This document shows, piece after piece, positions 37,173 to 50,589 of a stretch of DNA of 64,000 bases; position 1 is the first letter of the stretch, and every line of letters starts with the position of its first letter. The DNA is from Siphlonurus alternatus (Eukaryota; Arthropoda; Insecta; Ephemeroptera; Siphlonuridae): assembly GCA_949825025.1 (NCBI GenBank), contig OX463781.1:24877047-24941046 (forward strand), read 5' to 3'. The position numbers and the translations under genes are program-made. A model generated the notes under the pieces. That model was not told the DNA's origin and made no database searches. It saw only the letters and a program-made list of their open reading frames with translations.

Positions 37173-40100
37173 ACAAACAAAACAGATTATAGGTTGTGAT
37201 GATAAGTTGTGTATAAAATAATGTTGTAAACATTTTTCAATTTACTAATTTAGAATCTTGCATAATAAATTTTCTGTTAATTTCCATTAATTTTTCATTT
37301 AATAAATAAATAACAAAAATTTGACTTCATTGTCTTCATCTCTTCATGTTAATTCTCACATCATCCAGTCTCCGGAGAGTGGCGCTGCCATCAGTTTTCA
37401 GTGTTTTCACTTTAAAGCGTTAACTCGCTAGGTGGCAGCTCTCTTTAGTTAGCTTTACTGTAGCCAGTTCTGAAATAATTTCTATGCCAAAAGTCATATA
37501 ACACTTAATTTAAATATGTTCAAGCTCACAGCTTTGAGCATTAGAATAGCATTAAAACATAATAGATGAATATAATTAATATACATAAAGTGATTTGAAC
37601 GCACGATATAATTATAGTTTCGTAATAACTTAACTATATATTTTTTTTCCAAAAGACTTTTTCACTCCAACGTATACGTACCTAATTAATATATCATATA
37701 TATTATTATCATACTTTTACTTGACTATATAATGATATACTATTATCATATAGGCTGGCTGTCATTTTGCTTCATAAGACTAAATATAAATTTTAAGTAA
37801 ATAAATATTATTGATTTTTAATAAAGCATGTATATGTAAATATTTATGGAAGTTTTAAAGAAAATTTTATAATTGCAATATAATATGTATCTTAATTGAT
37901 TTTAAGGCACTCAGTAATGAGCAAGGACAGCTTTGATAACCTAGGCTCGGTCGATAATGACATGAATGACTCTATATGAAGCTGTTTTTATGGTAATTAT
38001 TACATTTTACAATAAAAACTATAATTGTTATATCTTATATCATCATTGTTACCCTATAACATGTATTATAATTAAACAAACTCATTATCTCTACATTATC
38101 TTGAGATTAATTACATATATTACTACATACATTTGGACAAAAACCAACGCGTTCATTGAATTTTAGGAAATTACCAATTTATTGGTGTTACAAAATTACT
38201 TAAGTGTGAAACAATTTGAACGTTTGCCCATCGTCAACAAAACGCATTAGTCAAATAAATTTAAAAATAAACTTATTAAAAGCGCAGTACTATTTTCAGA
38301 ATGATTGATAGTCATTTTTCTTTAACTCATTTTATCATAATTTTGGTGACATTACACTGACACACTTACATTGAAATTTTGACAAAATTAGAAGAGCTGT
38401 CCCTCAACTTTTGATTCTGAGAGTACAGGAATGCGCGGTGGGACGTTATATGGGCGTGCAGTAATAGAGCTGACGCTAGCAGCGCTGGAACTAAATTCAG
38501 GCAGCAGAATGTGTCATGGGGGCACTTAAATTCGAGGGGTGCCTTGAATCATACGAAAGTTTTTTTGCTGTTGCTTTCCAGAACTTCTGACTTATTTCAA
38601 AACATATGACCCATTTGGAGTCTCCCACGCGGAGCAGAGCACACATAATCCCGGCTAGACGCAGCACCAGGTCGCGTCATAGCGTACAAATATAACTATG
38701 AATGAGCCAGAAACTAAACAATGTGTGCAAATATAAAATTTAAGATTAGCGTAGGTGAGAAAAAGAAAGGGGGATATAAATCAAGGTTAAAATTTTGAGT
38801 TTGTGGGATTTTTAGTGCCTTATACAACAGTACATAAATGTATTAGGCAAGTAAAATTAAGATTGATTGATTGATTGGTTGGTATTTTGGGACAATTGAC
38901 ACATTCTAGTCATGTATTCGCCCCAAGTATTAATTATAAATCCGATTTACAAGTAAAATTATAAATCATATTAACAATGCTTAAATTCTTATTATTGCTT
39001 TTAGTCAAGTGTCCAGTTTAAATATTAGTTTTAATAGTAATTAGCATAATTTATTCCAACGACTATTATTTTGTTATTACCATGTACAGACAGTGCAGTT
39101 GTACACAATGTAAATATATTTAACCATAACAACTTTACAAAATATATATAAAAATTGAAACAGTATATTGTAAAAAAAAATACACCAGATAAGGTTATAC
39201 GTGAATCTCGTCATTAAAACATAATTATAATATTTGTTTGTTGTATCTTGTTCGAAGAAAAATAGAAATTATAATTTTATAGGTAAATGTTTATCTCCAA
39301 CTGTTATACAACATTAAATTTCATAAAAAATATTCATTTCGGTATTATAGACAAAAACATGTTCTCCTTGCAAACAAACACTACAACATTAAATAAAATC
39401 AACAGCACACATCTCTGTGTTGCATCATTTGAGAAGAGTCATGCAGACACAATCAAGACCTCATGACAGTGTTTGATACGAATCTATATCCAGCGCGCTT
39501 CATTACAATAATATTGGGCTTGCTTGAACAGCTCGTTGTAGACATATTATAAAATATAAACAACGTATGTTCGCACATATTTCTACAGAACGACGATTGA
39601 TCGATCGTCACAAGCTACAGTAATACTTACAAGTTAGCCTTATATCCATATCCAATTAACATACACAGTACATATCTAAATAAATATATATAAAAAAATG
39701 TAATGTGATGATCCACTTAAATAATGTGTCAATGTCTAATGTTACCAAATATTTCTTGTTATAAAATAAAAATGTATTTTTATTTTAGGGTTGATAGAAT
39801 TTCTAGTAACAAGGATATAATCTATATGACTTTTGGTACCCTATTATTCATTAATAATTTATGCAATAAAAAATATATTTAGGTTAGCAAACAATTATAT
39901 TAAGCAATTCCAAGTTAGCCAAGTTAGTTTTTGAAATTATTTTCTGCTCAGGATCCTGTTATCAATATCTTGAAAAAAAAAAAAAAAAAATGAAAGTATA
40001 TAATACTGTCTTGGACAAACTTGAGAAAATCAGCATCGATGTAGCTTAATTATCTGAATGAAATTGATTAATATAAAAAAGAAGTTAATTATTTTAAGCT

Positions 40101-40744
40101 AAGCTTGCGATTAATTAAGAACAGGAATATCTCAATTTGATTATACACAAACATGATATGCATGCTAGCAATGGTAACTGTACGTACTTATATACATATA
40201 TGTTATCAATTCATAAATTAACAATGAAGATAATCAAAATTTTAGCGATTACATCTCAGTGACAAAGTTGTTCATACGTACACGTGCTCACATACATCAA
40301 TGACACTTATGACGTCACAACTAGAAACAAACTAAAACAATCAAGGTCGTGTACACAGTGCCCTACATAAGCTAAAAAATTATTTGTATTTGGTATATTT
40401 TAAAATTTAAACTACTCCAATTAGGGCTTCAATATAACATTGATAGATAAAATTACAGAACCTATTTTAAAATTTTATATAATTTGCAGTTTTAATTATA
40501 TATGAATGATAATTTCCTTATAAATTAAGTTTTTTTTTTAAATTATTTATTGAACACAAAAACAGTGTATATAAATTAATTTTCATACTATACAATTGAA
40601 ATATTTTGATTATTTAAGAATTTAAATAAGCATAACATAATTTTATGCTTAGAACATCTTTTAAAAAATAAAATTTAATATTATTTAACATTTGGTGACG
40701 TATTATCAATGTTAGATCAGTTTGTGTATAGTTGAGGCTAGGTT

Positions 40745-41156
40745 CTAGGATTACTTGTGCTTGCTTTGCTTCTCTACCTCTGCTATAGAGAAACAGAGAG
40801 AAAACTTAGCAAGAGAAAAGAAGCAAGTTTTAAAATAGACCAACTTGCTAATACGGGAGAGGGACGAACGAACGAACGTAGGAACGGACAGCAGCCTTCT
40901 GAGCGCACGACGGTACTGTGTCCGGCTTTTTGGTTGGGTGTAGCTAAAGAAGCAACCTCCACACTACCAGTCTTCTTCATTCCCATCTTTCCTCCGCTCT
41001 GTGAGATCTTCGAGCGAGATAGGTTATGCAATACGCGAGCACCGGTGCATCATCGGTGCAGTGAAACATAGCCTTGTGTCACCAAAATGGCGAGCGACTT
41101 GTGACTTGTGTCTAGATTTGCTGACCTCTAAAAAGGATTTAATTTTTTAACAACAG
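40745..41156 (+). promoter_or_regulatory. Candidate internal promoter and non-coding first exon
   Basis: An isolated block in the 9-kb intron 7, richer in GC and CpG than its flanks, with GAACGAACGAACG. It ends in a good donor, AACAACAG|GTATGT (donor at 41157). Its best start, ATG at 41083, stops after five codons, so it would act as a 5' leader. It could serve a shorter isoform starting inside the DH coding region, or another transcript. This is inference from composition and one donor. Confidence 0.3.
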
Positions 41157-44100
41157 GTATGTGTGAAAAAATAAATTTATATTTTAATTATTTTTTAATT
41201 AATTTTTCGTGTCATTAGCTGCATCAAAGTGTTTTATGTTAATTTTATTATAATGAATGTTCTTTTGAAACGGATGCCTGCTTTTAATTATTCATTTTAT
41301 TTTATTTAAGAGATTAATTTTAATTATTTTAATGACATTTGATAAAAAAAAAATCTCATGTGGTAAACACTAGGCATTTGACATCTGGTTGCAATGTACT
41401 GCGAATTATGTACACGGTTTTTGTTTTATATAGTAGTTGACGTTAGTTTATTTTAATTCAGTTAATATTGCAATCAGACAGCATGATTTTATTACTTAAA
41501 TTTTAAGACTTCATAACTGCATGCTGCGATTCAAATACAACTTCGTATTAAATTTATAATTATACAATCAATCGATTATTTATACTGTGTTCAATTTTCA
41601 TAATAAAAATGCTATGCATTTATTCTATTATTTTTTTTATTATTTCATAGTAACTTTTTATTAAATTTGCTACTTTTTATTACATAAGATTTTTTTACAT
41701 CTTAACTATATCAGAACTATGATATCAATAATTATTGGTGACAAGTATAATATTTAATGTTAATTCCAATATATATTAAACTTTGAGTATAATATTTAGC
41801 TAAGTAGACAATTTAAATAAATATTTTGACATTTTTTTTTTTTTACGTTGAAGGCATATAATATAAATTACAAATTAATTGTCAGCATTATATTTTAACA
41901 AATTTATAGTATTGTTGATTTATTTCGAGATAATACTATTTTTTTTTGGTAATTTCTAATTTTAGGAATAAAATTTATCATGTATATAAGAAATTATTTT
42001 TCCTATACATCCGTGATGAATATAATAATAAATAATATGATGATATAGAGTATACTAATATTTTGAATGACGTAAATAGTAAAGGTGGGAAAGGGTGGAA
42101 TGAGGGGTGCAGGTTGAGGAAGGTTAGTTATGGTCGAAATACGAACCTAGATCTAGCATGGCATATAGTACAAATTAAAAGAAAATCAAACTTTACGTAT
42201 ATTGATAATAATATATCGCTGAACATTCTTGTTGAAGAAAGTTCAACATATTTACGATCATGTCGAAATATTGTTTGGTGTTCTCAGCGCCAAGTTTTCA
42301 CAACAGTGGTCTGAAATTGTTGTTGCTGCACTGCCGCGCAGACTGAGAAAACTTACGTAATATGTATATAAAGCTGAGGAGAAACGCTTCCGACTAGAGA
42401 TTTAGAAACATGAATTGAAATATTTTTAACAGTTATTTCTCTTTTTACAATAAAAATATAGCTGGTTATTGTCAAATTTATCTAATAGAAGGATGATTAT
42501 ATACAATAAAGTTGATATCAATTTAAGTAATAAACATGGAAAAAAAATAATAAAAACATAGTCTTAGTTACTATAAAATATACATGCACATATAAATAAA
42601 TGAAAACATAAAAATAATAAATTTTCCAAAGATGTAGCATCAACCAACTTACAGAAATTATCATATTTTTTAAAACGAACTAATTCTAAAGTATCACGGC
42701 TTCTCAAAACGGACCATCTCGGTCGTATGCGCTGCGTATGCATGTTGGTACGTTTTGAGAAATCGTGATATTTTTTAGATGGTCCATTTTGAAAAAGGTT
42801 TTGACGCCACATCATCATACACATCATTTACACATTACACAATTATAATGACTTCGAATTTCTTAAAAATTTTAATAATTTCAAAATGAAAACTAAACGT
42901 TTTGTATAGTGATATTGCAACTTCTGTAAGATTTAAATTTTCAAACGTCGAAATCGATAGATATCATGAATACTTATGTACAGAGTATACTGTGTATATA
43001 CACCGCGGTGTACATTTCGTGGCAGGCCTTACATAGGTAGTATACTGTTGTTTATGCAATTGTCTAAGCAAACAAACAATACAGGTAACCCAAACCAAAA
43101 GGCGTCTCTTGATCAACGTAGTGCTAATCTCGATAGTGATGTAGCGAAAATTGCTCGCCAATCGCGTACCTCACACTCCTAGCCTTGGCTGGACCAACTC
43201 CAAGCACGCTGAACACTTCATTGAAGTGCACGGAATCTTGATTGGAGCTTGGCAGCAGCCCTCAGCTATGCCACTTGTACAATGTCATCATTGTAAGTAC
43301 AAGAGAAAAGAATGCCGAAAAATTCGCAGCGTCTTGTCTCCATGTCAAAGTACTAATGGTTTAAATAGACGAATACATTTTACCTTTAATTGTATTTAAT
43401 TATTTATTTTAAATCAATTGTTTACCTCTTTATTGCTGTAATATTCATGTTCATGAATATGTTGTGTGAATTCATATTTTGTTGTAAAAATGAAAAACAA
43501 ACAAGTTTTATGACATTAGTAAGATATTAACAGTCGACTAAAAGTATAAATATAATAGAAAGTAATTTTAAACATGTAATGCAGTCAATGTACCTTTATT
43601 AGTATTTCAATTACTGTGGATTCTTTTTCCATATGTTAAAAAAAAGTGGGTTCACAGTTCCAATTTAATTCATTCATTACTCTTTTTATATTTTCACCAT
43701 AATTATTCGTCAAATATTATGTATTTAGAGATTTCTTTTTTCAAGACTTTTTTTTATCGAATTGACTGTAAGCACCAGCAAAAAGAGGTGAAAACAACAT
43801 CAATGTAGTTAAAAATGCTCTTTTCGTAAGCACCACCTCTCTATTAAATTTGACTAAAATCAACAAGTGTCAATTTATATTCATATTCATCTTTATTGCT
43901 TTTCGATTGTACATTACAATATAAGCACGTCAATATCAGTGTGAGTGGCAACCTCATGGTGCTTGTCAAACTATTCTAAACATAACAAATTTTAATAACA
44001 ATTAACAAAAGACAAATCTAAAACAAACACTATACCTTTCATCATATCAATCAAGAATAGGCAAAAATTTATTTAAACAGATTGAGACAATTTGACAATA

Positions 44101-45020
44101 TTTTAATATAGCAAGAAGTATATTATATGCAAAAAGCAATAACTCACTAACAATAAAATAAAAAAAAAAACAATAATAATTTCATATATTCAACCTAAGA
44201 CTCTAATACAATGATTATTTAACATTCAATGCCCGTCCTATATAATTACAGTAGTTACTATATTTTTCCTAGGTAAATTAATTTCTTATTTTCTATACAC
44301 ATATTATATAGTTATTTTTGAAAAAAATATGTAAAGTATAATTATATCAAGACTTTTTAATTAGTTCCAATAGCAATATATAGCATAATTCCTGCTGTGT
44401 TTAAGTATTAAGTCTACGATGCAATAAAGTTTTATTACAATTTACATTAATTAAAATATAAACCAATGAAGCAAATGGAAATATGTCTGTCCCACCACGG
44501 AAATAAATACAGCAATAACATGCTTAGGATTTTTGACTCATTTGAGATCCTTTAACTTACTATAATATATACATCATGTGCTCCTATATACGTCAACCCG
44601 CTTCACTCATGTGTTCAAAAAATTGCCTATTTACAAGATTTCGTTTTAACAACGTAGGGGACATAATTTTCTTCTTCTTTTTTTTTTTTTTTTTTTTTCT
44701 ATAATGATTCTACATTTTTTTTTTTTTTTTTTTACTATGCCGAGTATATTTATTAAGTTATAACACGTGTTGAATTTTAACAACTGCAAAAAGTTAGCTT
44801 ACAAGTACAGTTACCATAAATATTTAACGCTGTCTCTGCATCCATTCCTTACAACAAGGCTCAGGGAAATAAAAAAATAATAATGCATAGATTCCATTAC
44901 GACAAAAACTTGCTAATGTGCAGCAATTCTCTGCAGGGGGCCCGTCTCCATGTGACAGACATTTTCCAACCGCTCGCTCTGTGTACGTGTCTTGAACAGC
45001 TGCGGTTGTGTTGTTCGCAG

Positions 45021-45113
45021 GAGCTGAGCCACCAGCTCGGCGACGACAAGAGCCTTTCAGAGCATCTCAAGCTTCCCATCCAGCGCATCAACGACTACCA
45101 ACTCCTCCTCAAG
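45021..45113 (+). CDS. unc-89: unc-89 exon 8: DH domain, conserved region 3
   Basis: Acceptor TTCGCAG|GAGCTG, donor CTCAAG|GTAAGT; phase 0, 31 codons. It encodes L-P-I-Q-R-I-N-D-Y-Q-L-L-L-K, a close match to the CR3 signature 'K-P-[VI]-Q-R-[IV]-x-x-Y-x-L-L-L' of Dbl-family exchange factors. This is the helix that forms most of the GTPase contact surface, and its conservation argues for a catalytically competent or at least GTPase-binding domain. Confidence 0.93.
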
Positions 45114-48100
45114 GTAAGTCAAGAAGGTGATAATATTATCTGTCATCAAAAGTTACCGTTAGCTTTTACGTGGAGATTCCAGGAGATTTAAACGATCGAA
45201 AGCGGAACCCTAATGTTAGTTTTAATTAACACCACTTCTCATGCTATTAAGCACTTAAAAGACACAGTTAAATTGCTACTTTCACAGAAAGAGGAGTCTT
45301 AAATTAAATACTGGTCATCGAATTAAGTCGCATGGGTGCTCACAGATTTATATATTTCTTAAATTATTCTACATCAATTGCTGTAATTAATTAAGGAAAT
45401 AAAGTGATTAAAATATTTGTTTAACTTATATTTATTTTTAAATTAATATGAAATGAATTTAAGTCCTATTTCTATGTTTCACAGAGAACAAGAAAGAAAA
45501 CAAATCTAATAGTAGATATTATATATATTGCATTAACGTTATAATATATTATTATCTGCATATCTAGCTATAAAAAATCTTAAAGAATGTTCATGTGCAA
45601 TAATATAATGTCAAAATTAAATGCGTATGTTGCCATTGATGCTATTAACTAAGTTGTATCATTCAGAATTATGTCCCATTTAGCATAACAATTATATAAC
45701 CTTATAATACATTATATAAAAGTGTGACTGGCAATCAGATCAAAGCATAGCTACCTTACATCTTGTCATTTGCTATGTAATTAACTGCTGGGATTCCCAC
45801 CAGTCTCAGAGGTCACTACTACTCTGCGGCAAGACTTGAAATAGACTCTCTTACTTCCCAGCACACCCGCACGTTAGCTGGTCCTCCACCATTGTCTTGT
45901 CTCCTTGAACTTGCTAGTTGACAATCACACCGCGCGTGTACTTACAGTACAACATCACTTTATGTCGTCAACAAGACTGTTAAAAAAAAAAAAGGTTTTA
46001 TCCCATCAGATTTGAGTTTTATTTTAAATATTAATAGAATTAAGCTTCATATAAGCCTTTAGTGAGAAATAAACATCTAGCTTGCAAAAGTTTATCCAGG
46101 AAAAGGTGTCAGCATATGAAAGAATGATATTTTACGAGTATTCTCTCCCCCCCCCCCTTCCGCCCGCCCTCTCCTTTGTATACACCTTCTTAAAATCTTA
46201 AAAAATTAATTTGGTGACAATTCACAAAATAAAATCATCTTCTATAAAATCGTAATGCATTTAATAAAAATCTAAATGTGTATAAATTTATTAAAGCCAA
46301 AAGACCATGCTAATTAAAACAATAACTTTTTAATCTATAATTTTTTGTATGAGCACCTGTATATAATTTATTATACATAAATTTAATTATAAATTCCTTG
46401 CATAATACATAATTTTATTATTATAATAGTAAAAACCTGAAATACTTAGCTATAATTTTACTATCCTATTTATCGTAATGTTGAGAGTAAAAAATCCTTA
46501 AAATTTTTATTTAAGTCTACACTAGATGAGAAAGAGGTAGGGGAATATTCAGTGAGATCAGAGTCTGCTCTTATGAAGTGTTATCATGCTTAATCATCCA
46601 GCAATAAATTACAAATTACTTAAGAAGCAGCGAAGGAAACTACATAATTTGCCACCTATGTTCACGATTAGTAGGAAATAGTGAGCTCTGAGTTAAATAA
46701 ATAATTTCCCTAATTTTTTCTTGTGTACGCATGTAAACAGTGTAAACCTGTAAACCATTTAAACAGAATGCCATGCAGAAAAACTTGCATTTTAAATTTT
46801 AGCGTCGAGATATCCTAATGCTAAAATAAATTATAATTTTTTCACTTAAGACAAATTGATTTATATCCCGTTGCAAATATAGAATTCAGCTGGTAAAAAT
46901 ATCAACTCGGTCTTTGACGCATTTTTTACATTAATTTTTAGCAGCTGTCCTTTTCATTCATTATTTTTCGTCTTACATTTTGTTAATTTGCTGCAGAGAG
47001 CGTAGTGAAATTTTTTAAGAGAGGAGGTGTCTACATTTGCCATTTTATTGATATATTTATAGTTTTTTGGACTCATTCCAATTCACAATGTTATGATTTT
47101 CGCATAATTTTAAATGCTCACGTAGACGTTACTTAAAATTACTTGGTTTGTATAGTCATTCAAGTCTCAGATTATTTGTCTCCTTTTAATACATTACATC
47201 GAATATATATTATGCTGAATAATTTAAATATCAAAACATTTTATGTAATTCTATTCTTTAAGTCTTTTTTTTTTTTTACTTTTAAATTATTAGGTATTTT
47301 CTCCTTGGCAAATTTTGAGTGTGTTTTACCGAAGCATTTAAACACAATCATATGATGACAATCACGATGATATTAGTCAATCAGTAAATATCTACTTGAA
47401 TTATGAATAACCTTCATGAATTTTTTATTACATAATTGGATAGAGGATATCTAGTTATGTATTGCCAATATTTTTTCAGTTTTTTATTTAACCCTCTAAC
47501 ACCCTTAAAATCGTGCTGCAACGCTGTGACGTCATAGTCATGCAAATACACGCAAGCGCAGGGAAAGACGTTGCAAGACTGTGACGGCGTCTTTCCTCTC
47601 GATTTTGAGGGTGTTAGAGGTTTCAAAAATATCTAAAAATATTTTTTTAACCAATGCATGTCATATTTCAAAGTCCTCTATCCAAACATGAAATGGAAAA
47701 ATTTCGTGAAGATTGTCGACCGTAAATTTTATTACTCAATTCTTATAATTATAATTATATATATATGTTTTATGACTTTTATGAGTTAAATGATAATTAT
47801 ATAGTATATACAGTATATTAAGTTATAAGTAATTTAATTAACGATACTTCAAGATTGAAAATTCCTGTTTTCATTTTTTATAATTAAATCATACCTCAAT
47901 TTCAATTTCACCCATACTTTTGTGCAAGAAAAATGTCTATAAAAATGGCAATACATGAGACAATTGACAGCTTTTTAAATGTGTGGTTAATGTAGTCTGC
48001 TAGACCACATAAAAGAAAGTTGACATGTAATAACGCTGCTGAATGCAAAGCAACCAACCACCCCTAAGAATTTATCCTTGTGTTGCAATACTTTATATGC

Positions 48101-48147
48101 CCTTACTACACAGCTAAAAGGTTAGTATTTTCTTGTTCGTGTTGCAG
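45114..48147 (+). other. Intron 8
   Basis: 3.0-kb AT-rich intron with a MITE at 47493-47620, a C-run at about 46150-46160 and a GC-richer patch at about 45780-45960 of unknown meaning. No exon was recognised. Confidence 0.65.
47493..47620. mobile_element. MITE with 20-nt terminal inverted repeats
   Basis: Starts CCTCTAACACCCTTAAAATC and ends GATTTTGAGGGTGTTAGAGG (one mismatch), 128 bp. The interior contains GCTGTGACGTCATAG and a partly inverted copy. It is non-coding; no clear target duplication was seen. Confidence 0.75.
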
Positions 48148-48312
48148 GAGCTTGCAAAGTACTCCGAGATCCTCAAGGAGAACCCGTCTGACCTCAACCG
48201 TGCTATAGATTTTATGCTAGCAGTGCCCACACGGGCTAACGACGCCAAATTTATCTCTAGCATCGAAGGCTACCGAGGAAACATCCACAAACTTGGACGG
48301 CTCCTCAGACAC
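48148..48312 (+). CDS. unc-89: unc-89 exon 9: DH domain C-terminus
   Basis: Acceptor GTTGCAG|GAGCTT, donor GACAC|GTGAGT; 55 codons, phase 0. It completes the DH domain (E-L-A-K-Y-S-E, then D-L-N-R-A-I-D-F-M-L-A-V-P-T-R-A-N-D) and ends K-L-G-R-L-L-R-H, which in UNC-89 leads directly into the PH domain. Confidence 0.92.
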
Positions 48313-48762
48313 GTGAGTCCGTCACCCAACATTTGAAAACCTAACATTAAATTTTACGCAACTAAATTTTACTGATAGCTAAAATTTTCAGTACCACGTA
48401 AACTAAATTGCTATATACTATGATTTTGAATTAATTAAAAACAGTCCTATAAAAGTAAAAGAAAAATACTTTGTTTTAAAAATTAGTTCATAAAATTAAA
48501 TAAATAACTTAAAAAAATTAATTAAAGTACACAAAAATTATGTTAATTATTATTGAACCTATATTGTAGTATTTTTTTAAAGCTTAAAATATATATGGTA
48601 CCAAATTCTTACCTCAAAATGTTTAAAATTACACATCCCTCTACATATTGATTGAGATTTTGCTCCAAATGAGCTAATCAAGTTTGAATTGAGATTCAGT
48701 ATCCATCAGTAATTTCTGGTAAGATAAAATTATCTGGTGTCACAATTTTGTTTCTTTTGCAG
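48313..48762 (+). other. Intron 9
   Basis: 450-nt AT-rich intron; nothing else was seen. Confidence 0.75.
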
Positions 48763-48900
48763 GACTGGTTCACGGTCACAGACGCGCAAGGCAAGAGCAA
48801 AGAGCGCTACCTTTTCCTTTTCAAGGCTCGCATCCTCGTGTGCAAAGTCAAACGGATATCAGACGACCGCTCGGTCTTCATCCTCAAGGACATCGTCAAA
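48763..48900 (+). CDS. unc-89: unc-89 exon 10: PH domain, first strands
   Basis: Acceptor TTTTGCAG|GACTGG, donor GTCAAA|GTAAGT; 46 codons, phase 0. It encodes the first PH strands: W-F-T-V, then E-R-Y-L-F-L-F-K-A-R-I-L-V-C-K, the typical '[RK]-x-x-F-L-F-x-x-x-[IL]-[IL]' motif. The PH domain follows DH as in all Dbl-type factors and may bind phosphoinositides or stabilise the DH fold. Confidence 0.92.
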
Positions 48901-50423
48901 GTAAGTGACAACAACGTGATCAGTGTCACATCAAAGAAGTATTTCCCTCAAACATTTCTGTCCGAGGTGTGAAATATATTTGCTGCAAGTTTTTTTTAAT
49001 GCTTTTTTAGTTGCCTCTTTCTCAGCACTCAGCTAGAAGTTTAATAAATATGTATCATATATCATAAATATATTTTTAAGATTTTCATCGTCATGGTAAA
49101 TGGGGGTAAATCTACAAATAAACCCTTTTACAATGCTTATTTTTTACCAAATGACGAAGTTTTTGTTTAAAGTTTTGTTGGGTGATTACCTGCACATTGT
49201 TTATCGATACTATAGAAAATAGGGGAAGGAATAAGCATATATTATTTAACATTGTTATTCTCTAATGAAAGCTAGTGTCTAATGAATCTAACCAACGAAC
49301 CGTTCCCTTTTCTAATCCGACTTTAACAGCCAACTTCTATTGTTTTACGAAAAGTCTTGCTTCCGATTTCTGATCAATGTTTTTTGCAAGCCTAGGTCAT
49401 ATAATATATATAATACGACTGAAAAGTATGCAACTTTTAATGTTTGCATGTTCTGCGGGTTGCAAAATCAGACTTCAATAAGCAAACACTAGATATTTTT
49501 TTCTTTTAGCTCTGCCGATCAATAAATTAATTAAAGCTATTAATTTCTAAAGGTCATGATAAAATGCTTGAATAACGAGAATTTTGTATTTTATAAATAA
49601 ATTTAAGAGTTCAAAGAGATTTAGATGAAAACAGTTACCACCCGGGTGTTTTTTTCTTAGCATTAGTATAGCATATATATCGTTGATTGGTGCAGTGTAG
49701 AGGCTAGAGGCTATTGGAAACGGTGAGAGCGAAGCATTGGCGGGGTTCGAGGTATTTTCAGCCGCGACGCCGGGGCGGGAATTTGTTTGTTGGAGGAGGC
49801 TACTGAGACGATGGCGGCCGAATTTGGCACATGGCCACTGCGACATGCTCGCCCTCTCGTGGACACGTTGAAAAACATTCGACTGGACAACCACGTGTTG
49901 AAATAGGGCTCCAGCATTACTGTTTGTCATTAATTAGTATGCAAATTATGCATGAAATAGGATGTTTTTCAGGTGTCTTTCAGGTTTAAACAGTTTGAAA
50001 TAAACACAATGCAATTTTTATGTATAAAAAAATAATATATTATATAACGTATCTCTACTTTTGTGCACCCAAAAAACTTAAGTGTACTTAATTTTCCGAA
50101 ATTTTATTATCTAAAAATGTGGAATTTTCATACTAATTGTGCAAATCAAGAATAATTCTTAACACAAATTTTTTAGTGCATGAGTTATCTCAAAACCTAA
50201 TGTATTTTGCATTTGTTTATTTTAATTTCTGAATTGAGTAGAGGATTTAATTAGAACTTGGGTATTAAAATTATGATCATTAAACAGAAATCTAAATTAA
50301 AAATTTAACTAGTTATAGCCACAAATTTTGACGCTGGAGCTTTACAACAAGAAAGTTAATATTATTTTACCTATCAGTGAATGTGTGGAAACTGTGGAGT
50401 ACGAATCATATGATATGTTCCAG
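48901..50423 (+). other. Intron 10
   Basis: 1.5-kb intron. The GC-rich block at about 49690-49910, quite unlike its flanks, contains a 31-codon open frame at 49811-49906 (see findings). The rest is plain AT-rich sequence. Confidence 0.6.
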
Positions 50424-50589
50424 CTCCCTGAGGTCGAAGTCAACGACCTCCCAGACGACCCGCTTTCTTACCAACTGGTGCACACACAACCAGACAAGCA
50501 CCCGCGCTACCCGATCACCTTAAAGGCACACGCAGCCCAAGCCAAACCCAACTGGCTACAGGAGATCAAACAGTACACGAAAGACGCTA
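50424..50589 (+). CDS. unc-89: unc-89 exon 11: PH domain, C-terminal part
   Basis: Acceptor ATGTTCCAG|CTCCC, with a weak pyrimidine tract, and donor GACGCTA|GTGAGT; phase 0 in, phase 1 out. It encodes the remaining PH strands and the closing helix. The helix contains the near-invariant PH Trp (P-N-W-L-Q-E-I-K), matching 'A-W-L-x-x-I' in UNC-89. Confidence 0.87.

Larger units (their letters stand above)
36016..45020 (+). other. Intron 7 (9 kb)
   Basis: Large AT-rich intron inside the DH coding region. It holds two TA microsatellites (36892-36957 and 37115-37169) and a CpG-rich transcription-start-like block at 40745-41156. A partly inverted repeat at about 42700-42797 pairs TTCTCAAAACGGACCATCT with AGATGGTCCATTTTGAAAA. 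No additional DH exon is needed, because exons 7 and 8 are contiguous in the family alignment. Confidence 0.6.

Noticed and set aside
42063..42314. 83-codon plus-strand open frame in intron 7
   Set aside because: No matching splice sites, no known motif, and exons 7 and 8 join without it.
43151..43300. Possible extra exon in intron 7 with a GTAAGT donor at 43291
   Set aside because: The DH domain is contiguous across exons 7 and 8, so an insert here would break a conserved helix; no good acceptor was identified.
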